From: Accumulibacter sp.
Lineage (GTDB): Bacteria > Pseudomonadota > Gammaproteobacteria > Burkholderiales > Rhodocyclaceae
Assembly (NCBI RefSeq): GCF_023806635.1
Contig: NZ_JAMTDQ010000095.1
Location: 1 to 59,319, forward strand
DNA length: 59,319 nucleotides
Direction: 5' to 3'
Shown here: positions 8,638-16,074 of the stretch, in pieces
Layout of the letters: every line of letters starts with the position of its first letter
Numbering within the stretch: the stretch's first letter is position 1
The notes under the pieces: model-generated
Seen by the model: the letters and a program-made list of their open reading frames with translations, nothing else
What the model was told of the DNA's origin: nothing
Databases searched by the model: none
Made by a program: the position numbers and the translations under genes

Positions 8638-9528
8638 ATGGGCGTGGCACCGGCGCCGTTCGTCGATCAGCGCCAGGTGCGGCGCAACTTCGCCCGCGCC
8701 GCTGCGACCTATGACGAGGTCGCCGTGCTGCAGCGCGAAGTGGGCAGCCGCATGCTCGAGCGGCTCGACTATGTGCGCATCGAGCCGCAGCGCATCCTCG
8801 ACCTCGGCTGTGGCACTGGCGCCAGCCTGACGGCGCTGCACGAACGCTACCCGGCGGCAACGGTGATCGGCGCCGACCTCAGCGAAGCGATGTTGCGCGC
8901 CGGCAAGGCACAACGCACCCGTCTGCGCTGGCTGCTGCCCTTCCTGCGTGGCAACCGGCCACCGCTGCTCGCTGCCGAGGCGGCAGTGCTGCCTTTCGCC
9001 GCACGCGCCTTCGGCCTGCTGTGGACCAACCTGATGCTGCACTGGGTCGTCGACCCGCTGCCGGCACTGCGCGAGATGCATCGCGTCCTCGCGGTCGACG
9101 GCCTGCTGATGTTCTCGACCTTCGGCCCGGACACGCTGCGGGAACTGCGCACGAGCTTCAGCGACGGTCAACCGCACACGCAGCGCTTCGTCGACATGCA
9201 CGACTACGGCGACATGCTCGTCGAATGCGGTTTCAGCGACCCGGTGATGGATGCCGAAATGCTGACGATCACCTACGCCAGCTTCGACGACCTCATCGCC
9301 GACCTGCGCCGCAGCGGCTCAAGCTGCGCCATGCATGGCCGACGGCAGGGGCTGATGGGACGCACGGCATGGGCGGCTGCGCGCGCGGCCTACGACAGGC
9401 TGGCACGCGAAGGACGCCTGCCGGCAACTCTCGAGGTGGTCTACGGCCACGCCTGGAAAGGCGAGCCGCGGAAGACCGCCGACGGAAGGACGATCGTCCG
9501 CTTCGAGCCACGACAGCGAGACCGCTGA
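8638..9528 (+). CDS. bioC: malonyl-ACP O-methyltransferase BioC
   Basis: This 296-aa class I SAM methyltransferase masks the malonyl carboxyl group to start pimeloyl synthesis for biotin. The N-terminal DQRQVRRNFARAAATYDEVAVLQREV is diagnostic of BioC. The SAM-binding motif ILDLGCGTG lies at about 53-61, and LLWTNLMLHWV is the usual post-II segment. It lies directly after bioB, which fixes the pathway assignment. The length is somewhat above the E. coli protein (about 250). Confidence 0.93.
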   Translation: MGVAPAPFVDQRQVRRNFARAAATYDEVAVLQREVGSRMLERLDYVRIEPQRILDLGCGTGASLTALHERYPAATVIGADLSEAMLRAGKAQRTRLRWLLPFLRGNRPPLLAAEAAVLPFAARAFGLLWTNLMLHWVVDPLPALREMHRVLAVDGLLMFSTFGPDTLRELRTSFSDGQPHTQRFVDMHDYGDMLVECGFSDPVMDAEMLTITYASFDDLIADLRRSGSSCAMHGRRQGLMGRTAWAAARAAYDRLAREGRLPATLEVVYGHAWKGEPRKTADGRTIVRFEPRQRDR

Positions 9529-9567
9529 GCCGGCGAGGCATGGCTCCGGGGAGCGCTGCCCGCCGGC
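9529..9567. terminator. bidirectional terminator candidate between bioC and ilvN
   Basis: gccggcg (9529-9535) plus ggca (9537-9540) pair with tgcc (9557-9560) plus cgccggc (9561-9567). This gives an 11-bp stem with one bulged base in the gap between convergent genes. There is no clear U tract. Confidence 0.45.
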
Positions 9568-9576
9568 CAGCAGTCC

Positions 9577-9885
9577 TCAGCGGAAGAACTCCTCGAGGCG
9601 GATGAAGACCTCGTGCTCGGCGCCATGGCGGCGGACCGCGAGCACGTCCTCGAGCTTCTCGACCTGCTTCACCATCTGCTCCAGTCGCTCGTCCTCATTC
9701 ACCAGCAGCCAGATGCGACTGGTCTGACCGTTGCCCACCGGCATCACGAGGATCGCCTCGACGTTGTAGGCACGGCGGGAAAACAGGCCGACGACGTGCG
9801 ACATGACGCCGGCGTGGTTATTGACGTCCAGCTCGAGCACCGCGCGCGCCAGCGCCTGATTCTCGGTTCTTGTCAGCGAGTTCAT
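9577..9885 (-). CDS. ilvN: acetolactate synthase I small (regulatory) subunit
   Basis: This 102-aa ACT-domain subunit confers valine feedback control on acetohydroxyacid synthase I. AVLELDVNNHAGVMSHVVGL, RRAYNVEAI and TSRIWLLVNEDERLEQMVKQ align well with E. coli IlvN, which is of similar size; it is much shorter than IlvH-type subunits. It begins 3 bp after ilvB, with GGAGG inside the ilvB 3' end. Confidence 0.93.
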   Translation of the reverse strand: MNSLTRTENQALARAVLELDVNNHAGVMSHVVGLFSRRAYNVEAILVMPVGNGQTSRIWLLVNEDERLEQMVKQVEKLEDVLAVRRHGAEHEVFIRLEEFFR

Positions 9886-9888
9886 CGT

Positions 9889-11571
9889 TCAGCCTCCGAT
9901 CATGTCCTTGTTGGCGGCGCCCGGCGGCACCATCGGCAACACCTGCTCACGCATCTCGATGCCGGCGTGGATCAGCATCGGACCGGGCTTGCGCAGCGCG
10001 GCAGCGAGCGCCGCCCGCGGATCGGCGGCGGCATCGAGGTCGATCGCCGCGACTCCGAAAGCCTCGGCGACGCGGACGAAATCGGGCATGCCCTTGAACT
10101 TCGAGGCGTAGATGCGCTCGCCGTAGAACAGCGTCTGCTGCTGGAAGACCAGGCCGAGCGACGCGTTGTTCATCAGCACGATCTTGACATTGACTCCCTC
10201 CTCGGCGGCGGTGACGAGTTCCTGGATGTTCATCAGGATGCTGCCATCGCCGCTGAAGCAGACCACCGTACGCTGCGGCTCGGCAAGCGCGGCGCCGATC
10301 GCCGCCGGCATGCCGAAGCCCATCGTCCCCAGCCCGCCCGAGGTCAGCCACTGGCGCGGCCGGCGCAGCGGGTACGCCTGCGCCACCCACATCTGGTGCT
10401 GCCCGACGTCGGTGGTGATCGTCGCTTCGTCGTCGAGGCAATCGGCGACGGCACGGATCAACCCGTAGGGCGTCCGCGGATCGTCGATGCCCGGCGTGCG
10501 CAGCGGGTGCTCGGCTTTCAGACAGGCGACGCGCGCCAGCCAGTCCACGCGCAGCGCGCCGTCGACCACCGGCAACAGCAACTGCAGCACGGCACCGACA
10601 TCACCGGCAATCCCGACATGCGCGGTCTTGATCTTGTCGAGCTCCGACGGGTCGATGTCGATATGGACGATCTTCGCCTGCGGGCAGAAGCCCGCCACCT
10701 TGCCGGTTGCGCGGTCGTCGAAGCGGGCCCCGACGGCGATCAGCAGGTCGCACTCGTCGAGCGCCAGGTTGGTGCACCGGGCGCCGTGCATGCCGAGCAT
10801 GCCGAGCGAGAGCGGGTGATCGACCGGCATCGCGCCGAGCGCCATCAGCGTCATCACCGTCGGCAGGCTGGCCTTCTCGGCGAGCGCGACGGCGGCAGCG
10901 GCGGCGCCCGAATGGACGACACCGCCACCGAGATAGAGGATCGGCCGGGCGGCCTCGTTGATCATCGCCGCCGCCTCGGCGACGAGATCGGTTGCCGGCG
11001 GCGGCAGCGCATCGGCGCTGCCCGGCGCGGGCCACTCGGCGACCTCGATCACCTGGTTCTGCACGTCCTTCGGAATATCGACGAGTACCGGACCGGGCCG
11101 GCCGGAGGCGGCGATGCGGAAGGCGCGCGGGATGACCTGCAGCAGTTCCTCCGCCGAACCGACGAGGAAGTTGTGCTTGGTGATCGGGATGCTCAGACCG
11201 TAGGTGTCGACCTCCTGGAAAGCGTCGGTACCGATCATCGCCCGTGGTACCTGGCCGGTGATCGCCACCAGCGGGATCGAATCGAGCTTCGCATCGGCGA
11301 TTGCCGTCAGCAGGTTGGTCGCCCCCGGGCCGGACGACGCCATGCAGACCGCCGGCAGTCCGGTGGCACGGGCCATGCCCTGCGCCATGAAGCCGCCGCC
11401 CTGCTCATGCCGGGCGAGGACATGATGGATCCGCTGCGACGCGGAAAGCGCATCGTAGATCGGCAGGATGGCACCGCCGGGTATCCCGGCCAGCGTGCGG
11501 ACGCCCTGTCGTTCGAGAAGACGGACGACGATCTGGGCACCGCTGAGGGATTCTGGGGCTTCTCTGCTCAA
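9889..11571 (-). CDS. ilvB: acetolactate synthase I large (catalytic) subunit
   Basis: This 560-aa ThDP- and FAD-dependent enzyme condenses pyruvate for branched-chain amino-acid synthesis. It shows RHEQGGGFMAQGMAR with the ThDP glutamate, SSGPGATNL, IGTDAFQEVDTYG, and the ThDP/Mg motif GDGSILMN...NNASLG. It is closer to the E. coli IlvB isozyme than to IlvI or IlvG. I prefer the TTG at 11571: AGGAGA stands 5 nt upstream and the length equals IlvB; a GTG at 11604 would add 11 residues. It is preceded by an attenuator and a Val-rich leader peptide. Confidence 0.93.
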   Translation of the reverse strand: MSREAPESLSGAQIVVRLLERQGVRTLAGIPGGAILPIYDALSASQRIHHVLARHEQGGGFMAQGMARATGLPAVCMASSGPGATNLLTAIADAKLDSIPLVAITGQVPRAMIGTDAFQEVDTYGLSIPITKHNFLVGSAEELLQVIPRAFRIAASGRPGPVLVDIPKDVQNQVIEVAEWPAPGSADALPPPATDLVAEAAAMINEAARPILYLGGGVVHSGAAAAAVALAEKASLPTVMTLMALGAMPVDHPLSLGMLGMHGARCTNLALDECDLLIAVGARFDDRATGKVAGFCPQAKIVHIDIDPSELDKIKTAHVGIAGDVGAVLQLLLPVVDGALRVDWLARVACLKAEHPLRTPGIDDPRTPYGLIRAVADCLDDEATITTDVGQHQMWVAQAYPLRRPRQWLTSGGLGTMGFGMPAAIGAALAEPQRTVVCFSGDGSILMNIQELVTAAEEGVNVKIVLMNNASLGLVFQQQTLFYGERIYASKFKGMPDFVRVAEAFGVAAIDLDAAADPRAALAAALRKPGPMLIHAGIEMREQVLPMVPPGAANKDMIGG

Positions 11572-11630
11572 GGCAATCTCCTGGAAAAAGGCGCCCCTGG
11601 ACACGGCGGACGCTGGACCGCATAAAGGCG

Positions 11631-11663
11631 AAACCCCCGCTCGGCTTTCACCGGCGGGGGTTT
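11631..11663 (-). terminator. attenuator hairpin of the ilvBN leader
   Basis: On the transcribed strand aaacccccgc and gcgggggttt form a perfect 10-bp GC-rich stem with a 13-nt loop. A T-rich tail (tttcgccttt) follows. It lies between the stop of the leader peptide (11690) and ilvB, where a transcription attenuator is expected. Confidence 0.75.
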
Positions 11664-11689
11664 CTGGAATCTGTCGTCGTCTTCGCGAC

Positions 11690-11833
11690 CTAGCTTCTCT
11701 CGACCCTCGACGGTGTGCCGGGTCCTACGCCAACCAGGCGTACTACAGCGACTGCGGGCACACCAGCGGCAGCCAACCGCGTGGCCGTGGCCACCGCCGG
11801 TCGATGTGTTGCTGGCCTGGCACAACGGAGCAT
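11690..11833 (-). CDS. ivbL: ilvBN leader peptide (IvbL-like), Val/Leu-rich
   Basis: This 47-codon open frame has an ATG at 11833 and a TAG just before the attenuator. Its distal half reads [19 protein letters not shown], with seven valines and one leucine in 19 codons. This is the same logic as E. coli IvbL, where ribosome stalling at Val/Leu codons prevents the terminator from forming. A promoter lies about 37 bp upstream. The exact start is uncertain because internal GTGs exist; the Val cluster, stop position and hairpin support the call. Confidence 0.65.
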   Translation of the reverse strand: MLRCARPATHRPAVATATRLAAAGVPAVAVVRLVGVGPGTPSRVERS

Positions 11834-11869
11834 TGCCGCGAGATCCTGAAGTCGTCGAACGAAGGCCAC

Positions 11870-11898
11870 ATTAGAACCGAGCGCGGCGAGAAACGCAA
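11870..11898 (-). promoter_or_regulatory. ilvBN promoter
   Basis: On the minus strand TTGCGT (11893-11898), 17 bp and TCTAAT (11870-11875) form a reasonable sigma70 promoter. It starts the leader RNA about 30 bp before the leader peptide. The rest of the 11834-12149 gap holds this promoter and that of the next sulfatase; I see no other gene there. Confidence 0.55.
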
Positions 11899-12068
11899 CC
11901 CCGATCGCACCCGATCCCCGCTGACCGCAGTGGCCTGGCGGGGAGAGCACGCGGGATGCATGGCGGATGTGGAGTCCATGAAGGGTTGGTCTACGGGTGG
12001 CTGGATCCGCCGCTTGAACCGGTCCTCCGCCCTCTTCCTCGTGCTCTCGCAATCAGACTGATCCACGC

Positions 12069-12096
12069 TTGACGCTGATGCATCGGCCGCTATACA
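12069..12096 (+). promoter_or_regulatory. promoter of the second arylsulfatase
   Basis: TTGACG (12069-12074), a 16-bp spacer and TATACA (12091-12096) lie about 54 bp upstream of the start codon. Confidence 0.55.
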
Positions 12097-12149
12097 GTCC
12101 ATGGTGTCCGTTGGATTTCCTATCCTTTGCTCACCTCAGGGAGATGAAG

Positions 12150-13868
12150 ATGAGAAAGAGTCTGTGGGCCATGGCACTGGCCCTGGCGACAGCGGTGCTG
12201 GGCTCGGCACCAGCCACTGCCGCGGCACCGGCGTCGGCCGGCGGCAAGCCCAACATCCTGTTCATCATGGGTGACGACATTGGCTGGATGCAGCCGAGCG
12301 TCTACCACCGTGGGCTGATGGTCGGCGAAACGCCGAACATCGACCGCATCGCTCAGGAAGGCGCCATCTTCATGCACTACTACGCCGAGCAGAGCTGTAC
12401 GGCCGGGCGCAACGCCTTTTTCACCGGCATGCATCCGCTGCGCACCGGCATGATCCCACCGCAGCTTCCCGGCAGCCCAAGCTATCTTCGTCCGGGTACT
12501 CCGGCGCTCGCCAAGTTCCTGCTCGACCTGGGGTACAACACCGGCGAGTTCGGCAAGAACCACCTCGGGGACCATACCGACTCACTGCCGACCGCGCACG
12601 GCTTCCAGGAGTTCTGGGGCTATCTCTACCACCTCGACGCGATGCAGGGCGTCAGCTTCAACGACATCAACGTCTCGCCGACGCAGCAGGGTATCGCTCC
12701 GCCGTGCAGGAACACGCCGGTTCCCGGCCTCGCCGAGGTCCCCGGTGCCGTCGATCCCAAGACAACGACGTGCCTGACGCCGCCGCGTCCGGTCATCTGG
12801 TGCAAGTCCTCCGACGGCACGGCGAAGAACCAGAGGTGCCAGGATCAGGGTCCGCTGACGCTCGATCGCTCGCGAACGGTCGATGAGGAAATCTCGGCGA
12901 AGGTCATCGACTACCTTGACCGCAACGACCCGAAAAAGACCGGCAAGCCCTTCTTCGTCTGGTACAACCCGGCACGCATGCACGTCACGACGATGCTCTC
13001 GCCGAAGTACGAAGCGATGCTGGGCGCCAAGGGCGGCAAGGACTGGGGTATCAACGAGGCCGGCATGAAGCAGATGGACGACAACATCGGCTATGTGCTG
13101 AAGAAGCTGGAGGAGATGGGCCAGCTTGACAACACCATCGTCGTCTTCACGACCGACAACGGCGCCGAGACGATCACCTTCCCGGATGGTGGCACCACAC
13201 CGTTCAAAGGCGGGAAGCTGACGACCTGGGAAGGTGGCATGCGGGCGCCGGCGGTCATGCGCTGGTCGGGCGTCATCAAGCCGGGTACGGTCATGAAGGA
13301 GATGTTCGCTTCGCTGGACTGGTTGCCAACCTTCGTCGACATAGCCGGCGGCGCCAAGGGCAATTCGCTCAACGAGCAGATCATGGCCGGGAAGTACCCC
13401 GGGATCGTCAAGACCAAGCTCGACGGCGTCAACCAGCGCGCGTACCTCGAGGGCAAGTCGGAGCAGTCGGCGCGCGACACCTTCTTCTACTACACGGGCG
13501 CGCGACCGTCTGCCGTCCGCTACAAGAACTGGAAGTTCTACTACACGATGGTGCCGGACACCGCGACCGGCGGCCTGTTCGGAGCGCAGACGTTCCACTG
13601 GACCCAACTCCAGAACATCCTGCGTGATCCATTCGAAACGACGGTCGGTGCCGATGCGAAGTCGTTGCTCGGCTACGGCGGCGCACTTGCTGCACCGAGC
13701 ACAGCCTATCTCTACAACTGGAACATTCTGCCCATCGGCCAGTTGCTGTGGCTGAAGGAGCTGGAGTCCTACGTTCAGTTTCCGCCGATGCAGGATCCGG
13801 CGAGTTACAACCTCGACTCCGTCCTGGCGGAGGTCAAGAAGATGGGCCAGCAGCATCCGGGCCAATAG
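12150..13868 (+). CDS. secreted arylsulfatase, variant CTAGR active-site motif
   Basis: This 572-aa sulfatase has a signal peptide (residues 1-26, AxA at the end), metal-binding GDDIGW (D42, D43), and the nucleophile region EQSCTAGRNAFFTGMHP with the modified cysteine at 83. FTTDNGAET supplies further metal ligands. The motif is C-T-A-G-R, with alanine where the classical FGly motif has proline; C-X-A-X-R is known from some bacterial sulfatases. AGGGAG 6 nt before the ATG at 12150 decides the start over the ATG at 12144. It is much shorter than the sulfatase at the left end and not a recent duplicate of it. It stands alone, with its own promoter. Substrate unknown. Confidence 0.92.
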   Translation: MRKSLWAMALALATAVLGSAPATAAAPASAGGKPNILFIMGDDIGWMQPSVYHRGLMVGETPNIDRIAQEGAIFMHYYAEQSCTAGRNAFFTGMHPLRTGMIPPQLPGSPSYLRPGTPALAKFLLDLGYNTGEFGKNHLGDHTDSLPTAHGFQEFWGYLYHLDAMQGVSFNDINVSPTQQGIAPPCRNTPVPGLAEVPGAVDPKTTTCLTPPRPVIWCKSSDGTAKNQRCQDQGPLTLDRSRTVDEEISAKVIDYLDRNDPKKTGKPFFVWYNPARMHVTTMLSPKYEAMLGAKGGKDWGINEAGMKQMDDNIGYVLKKLEEMGQLDNTIVVFTTDNGAETITFPDGGTTPFKGGKLTTWEGGMRAPAVMRWSGVIKPGTVMKEMFASLDWLPTFVDIAGGAKGNSLNEQIMAGKYPGIVKTKLDGVNQRAYLEGKSEQSARDTFFYYTGARPSAVRYKNWKFYYTMVPDTATGGLFGAQTFHWTQLQNILRDPFETTVGADAKSLLGYGGALAAPSTAYLYNWNILPIGQLLWLKELESYVQFPPMQDPASYNLDSVLAEVKKMGQQHPGQ

Positions 13869-14484
13869 GCTCGATGCAGGGGCAGTGACCGTCAAGCCAA
13901 TCTATCTGTAGGCTCGCCTGAGCAGGCCTCGAAAAGAGTGATGCGGCAGCCGACCCTGCTCCAACGAGGGGAAGGCTGTCAGGACTGGGGAAGCGAGGGA
14001 AACGTTCACCCAGTTGATGCGCTCCGGGGTGCGTCCTGCAACCAGAAGGCTTTCGGCAAGAGCTGTACGGGGGGCGTACAGCTCTTGCCGCTCGGTTGCC
14101 CGACCCGTCTCCCGATGTCTGCCGCCCGTGCGTCTGACCACAGGGCCCTCTATCGCCTCCGCCGAACCGAACACGCGGCGAATGGTCGAAACCGCCACCC
14201 ATCTGGCCGACCCCTTTTTTCCGCGACGGCTGCTGCGCAAGTCGCGCTCGACCGTCCTTTGCACTGGGGCGTCCGCGGGAGATCGACGCGGAATGCCCGG
14301 CTCCCGGTGGCAGCGCCAGCTTGCTGCTCCCGCCGGCGCAGATGGTACGCCGGTGGCAACCGTGACCGGGTCAATGGCCGCGGCCGCTGCTTGATCGGAT
14401 CGGGCTGCCGTGGCACAGTCACCCCGTTGCACCGCATTCACCGTCTGGCGGCGCGGCAGCAAGCTGCCAGGGAGGAAGGAGAAG
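13869..14484. other. 616-bp gap without a supported gene
   Basis: Open frames on both strands here have no start signals or recognisable protein features and I treat them as chance frames in GC-rich DNA. The notable content is the 16-bp hairpin at 14054-14090. A strong GGGAGGAAGGAG ribosome-binding site follows at the right end, for the acetyltransferase. Confidence 0.6.
14054..14090. repeat. perfect 16-bp inverted repeat (hairpin)
   Basis: cggcaagagctgtacg (14054-14069) and cgtacagctcttgccg (14075-14090) are exact reverse complements around a GGGGG loop. There is no U run, and it lies 185 bp past the sulfatase stop. It could be a factor-independent terminator of unusual form, the core of a small RNA, or a transposon-derived end. 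Confidence 0.75.
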
Positions 14485-15015
14485 ATGATCGACGCCCGCC
14501 ACTATCGTGCCGAGGAAGCGCTGCGTGACGGCAGAAAGGTGGTCATCCGTTCGGTCACTCCAGAAGACAAGGCAGCCATGCTCGAGGCCTACCATGGCCT
14601 CGACCCGGCCACCCTGTACATGCGGTTCTTCGCCCCACGCCGCGAGCCGACGGCGAGGGAACTGCGCGATTGGACCGAAGTCGATTTCGTATCGACCATC
14701 CGCCTGGTGGCATGCATCGCCGCCGATGACGGCGACGAGCGCATCATCGGCGGTGCTTCGAGCTTCCGGCTGGCAGGCGCGGAAGCCGCCAGCGCCGAGA
14801 TCTCGTTCACCATCGAGGAAGACTTCCAGGGTCAGGGCCTCGCCGGCAGGTTGCTGCAGCACCTGGCACACATTGCGCGGACGCTGGGAGTCAGGCGCTT
14901 CATCGCCGAGATGCTGCCGGCGAACCAGGCGATGCTGGCGGTTTTCGAGCGCAGCGGCCTGCCGATGGAGAGACGTCGCGTCGCCGGCGTCGTCCACGTC
15001 AGACTGGAACTGTGA
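14485..15015 (+). CDS. GNAT-family N-acetyltransferase
   Basis: This 176-aa protein has the GNAT fold: VTPEDKAAMLEAYHGLDPATLYMRFF at the N-terminus, then the acetyl-CoA loop EDFQGQGLAGRLLQHLAHIA (Q/RxxGxG/A) and the late strand LPANQAMLAVFERSGL. It resembles the acetyltransferase domains attached to acyl-CoA synthetase-like Pat proteins, but stands alone. It may acetylate a protein or a small amine; the substrate cannot be told. ATG 14485 has a near-ideal GGGAGGAAGGAG upstream. It is convergent with the amidoligase cluster. Confidence 0.88.
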   Translation: MIDARHYRAEEALRDGRKVVIRSVTPEDKAAMLEAYHGLDPATLYMRFFAPRREPTARELRDWTEVDFVSTIRLVACIAADDGDERIIGGASSFRLAGAEAASAEISFTIEEDFQGQGLAGRLLQHLAHIARTLGVRRFIAEMLPANQAMLAVFERSGLPMERRRVAGVVHVRLEL

Positions 15016-15076
15016 GCGCCGGGTCGTTGCCGGCGGCAGTGCGACGCGCACCACGGCTGCGGCCGGCAGGCACCGG

Positions 15077-16069
15077 TCAGCGTGGCGCCGGACCTTCGCC
15101 GCCGGCTTCGGCGAGCGGCGTCACGGTGACGGCGACTTCCAGATCGTGTGCTTCACCGCCCAGGATGACACCTCGCAGTGGTGAGACATCGGCAAAATCA
15201 CGCCCCCAGGCGAGGGTGATGTGCTGCGCGTCGGGCAACAGGTTGTTCGTCGGGTCGAAATCGACCCAGCGCCCGCCCTCCAGTTCGGGGCAGTAGACCG
15301 AAACCCAGGCGTGCGAGGCGTCCGCTCCGACCATCCGGGGCTGCCCGGGCGGCGGATGGGTGAGCAGGTAGCCGCTGACGTAACGTGCGGCAAGACCCTG
15401 CGAGCGCAGGCAGGAAAGCATCAGGTGGGCGAAATCCTGGCAGACCCCTCGCTTTTCCGCCAGCACCTCGAGAACCGGTGTCGCCACCGTCGTCGCTTCG
15501 GGATCGAACTCGAATTCATGGTAGATGCGGCTCATCAGGGCCTGCACCGCCTCCAGCACCGGGCGTCGGGGGGTGAAGCAGCTTCTCGCATAGGCAGCGA
15601 ACTCGTGCTTCACCCGCACATGCGGTGATTCGAACTGGTAGCACGCTGCGTCGAGCAGGACCGGCCGCACGCCGTAGGCCAGCGCATCGCGTACGCGCTC
15701 CCAGGCCGGCGAGGCACTCAGGTAACCGGGCGCGCGCGGCGAAGCGACCGCCGCCTCCCTGGCGCCGGCAAGTACCGCTGCCGCTTCCCGCGGCAGGTGC
15801 GGCGCCACCTCGACCGTGCTCTCGGCATGCACCTCGAGCGTGTCGTGCGGGAATTCGAGCGCGAGTTCGCGCACCGAGTTGCCGAAGCAGTCGTGCCGCT
15901 CGCGCTCGGCGGTGGGCTGCGGCGAAACACCGATCCGGTGCTCGAGACAGCGTTGCCAGCTGCAATCGCGCGGCGTCAGGTGCAGCAGCTGGCGTGACAG
16001 GGACACCGGGCTCTCGTAGCGGTATCTGGTCTCGTGCAGGACGTGGTAGCGGGCCGGTGGCGGGGTCAC
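15077..16069 (-). CDS. transglutaminase-like cysteine peptidase-fold protein
   Basis: This 330-aa protein has an N-terminal beta domain (ARYHVLHETRYRYESPVSLSRQLLHLTPR) and a transglutaminase core with the Cys-His-Asp triad: KRGVCQDFAHLM (Cys), ASHAWVSVYCP (His) and GRWVDFDPTNN (Asp). Such proteins act as peptidases or amide-forming or amide-breaking enzymes and recur beside CP ATP-grasp/alpha-E proteins. The GTG at 16069 is 5 bp after the stop of the upstream gene, so coupling is likely. Third member of the amidoligase set here. Confidence 0.9.
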   Translation of the reverse strand: MTPPPARYHVLHETRYRYESPVSLSRQLLHLTPRDCSWQRCLEHRIGVSPQPTAERERHDCFGNSVRELALEFPHDTLEVHAESTVEVAPHLPREAAAVLAGAREAAVASPRAPGYLSASPAWERVRDALAYGVRPVLLDAACYQFESPHVRVKHEFAAYARSCFTPRRPVLEAVQALMSRIYHEFEFDPEATTVATPVLEVLAEKRGVCQDFAHLMLSCLRSQGLAARYVSGYLLTHPPPGQPRMVGADASHAWVSVYCPELEGGRWVDFDPTNNLLPDAQHITLAWGRDFADVSPLRGVILGGEAHDLEVAVTVTPLAEAGGEGPAPR

Positions 16070-16074
16070 GATGA

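Noticed and set aside
12150-13868. The two arylsulfatases as a recent duplication
   Set aside because: Lengths (572 against 836 aa), active-site motifs and surrounding sequence differ throughout; they are separate subfamilies.
13902-14462. 186-codon leftward frame between sulfatase and acetyltransferase
   Set aside because: Spans the 16-bp hairpin, has no ribosome-binding site and no protein-like motifs.
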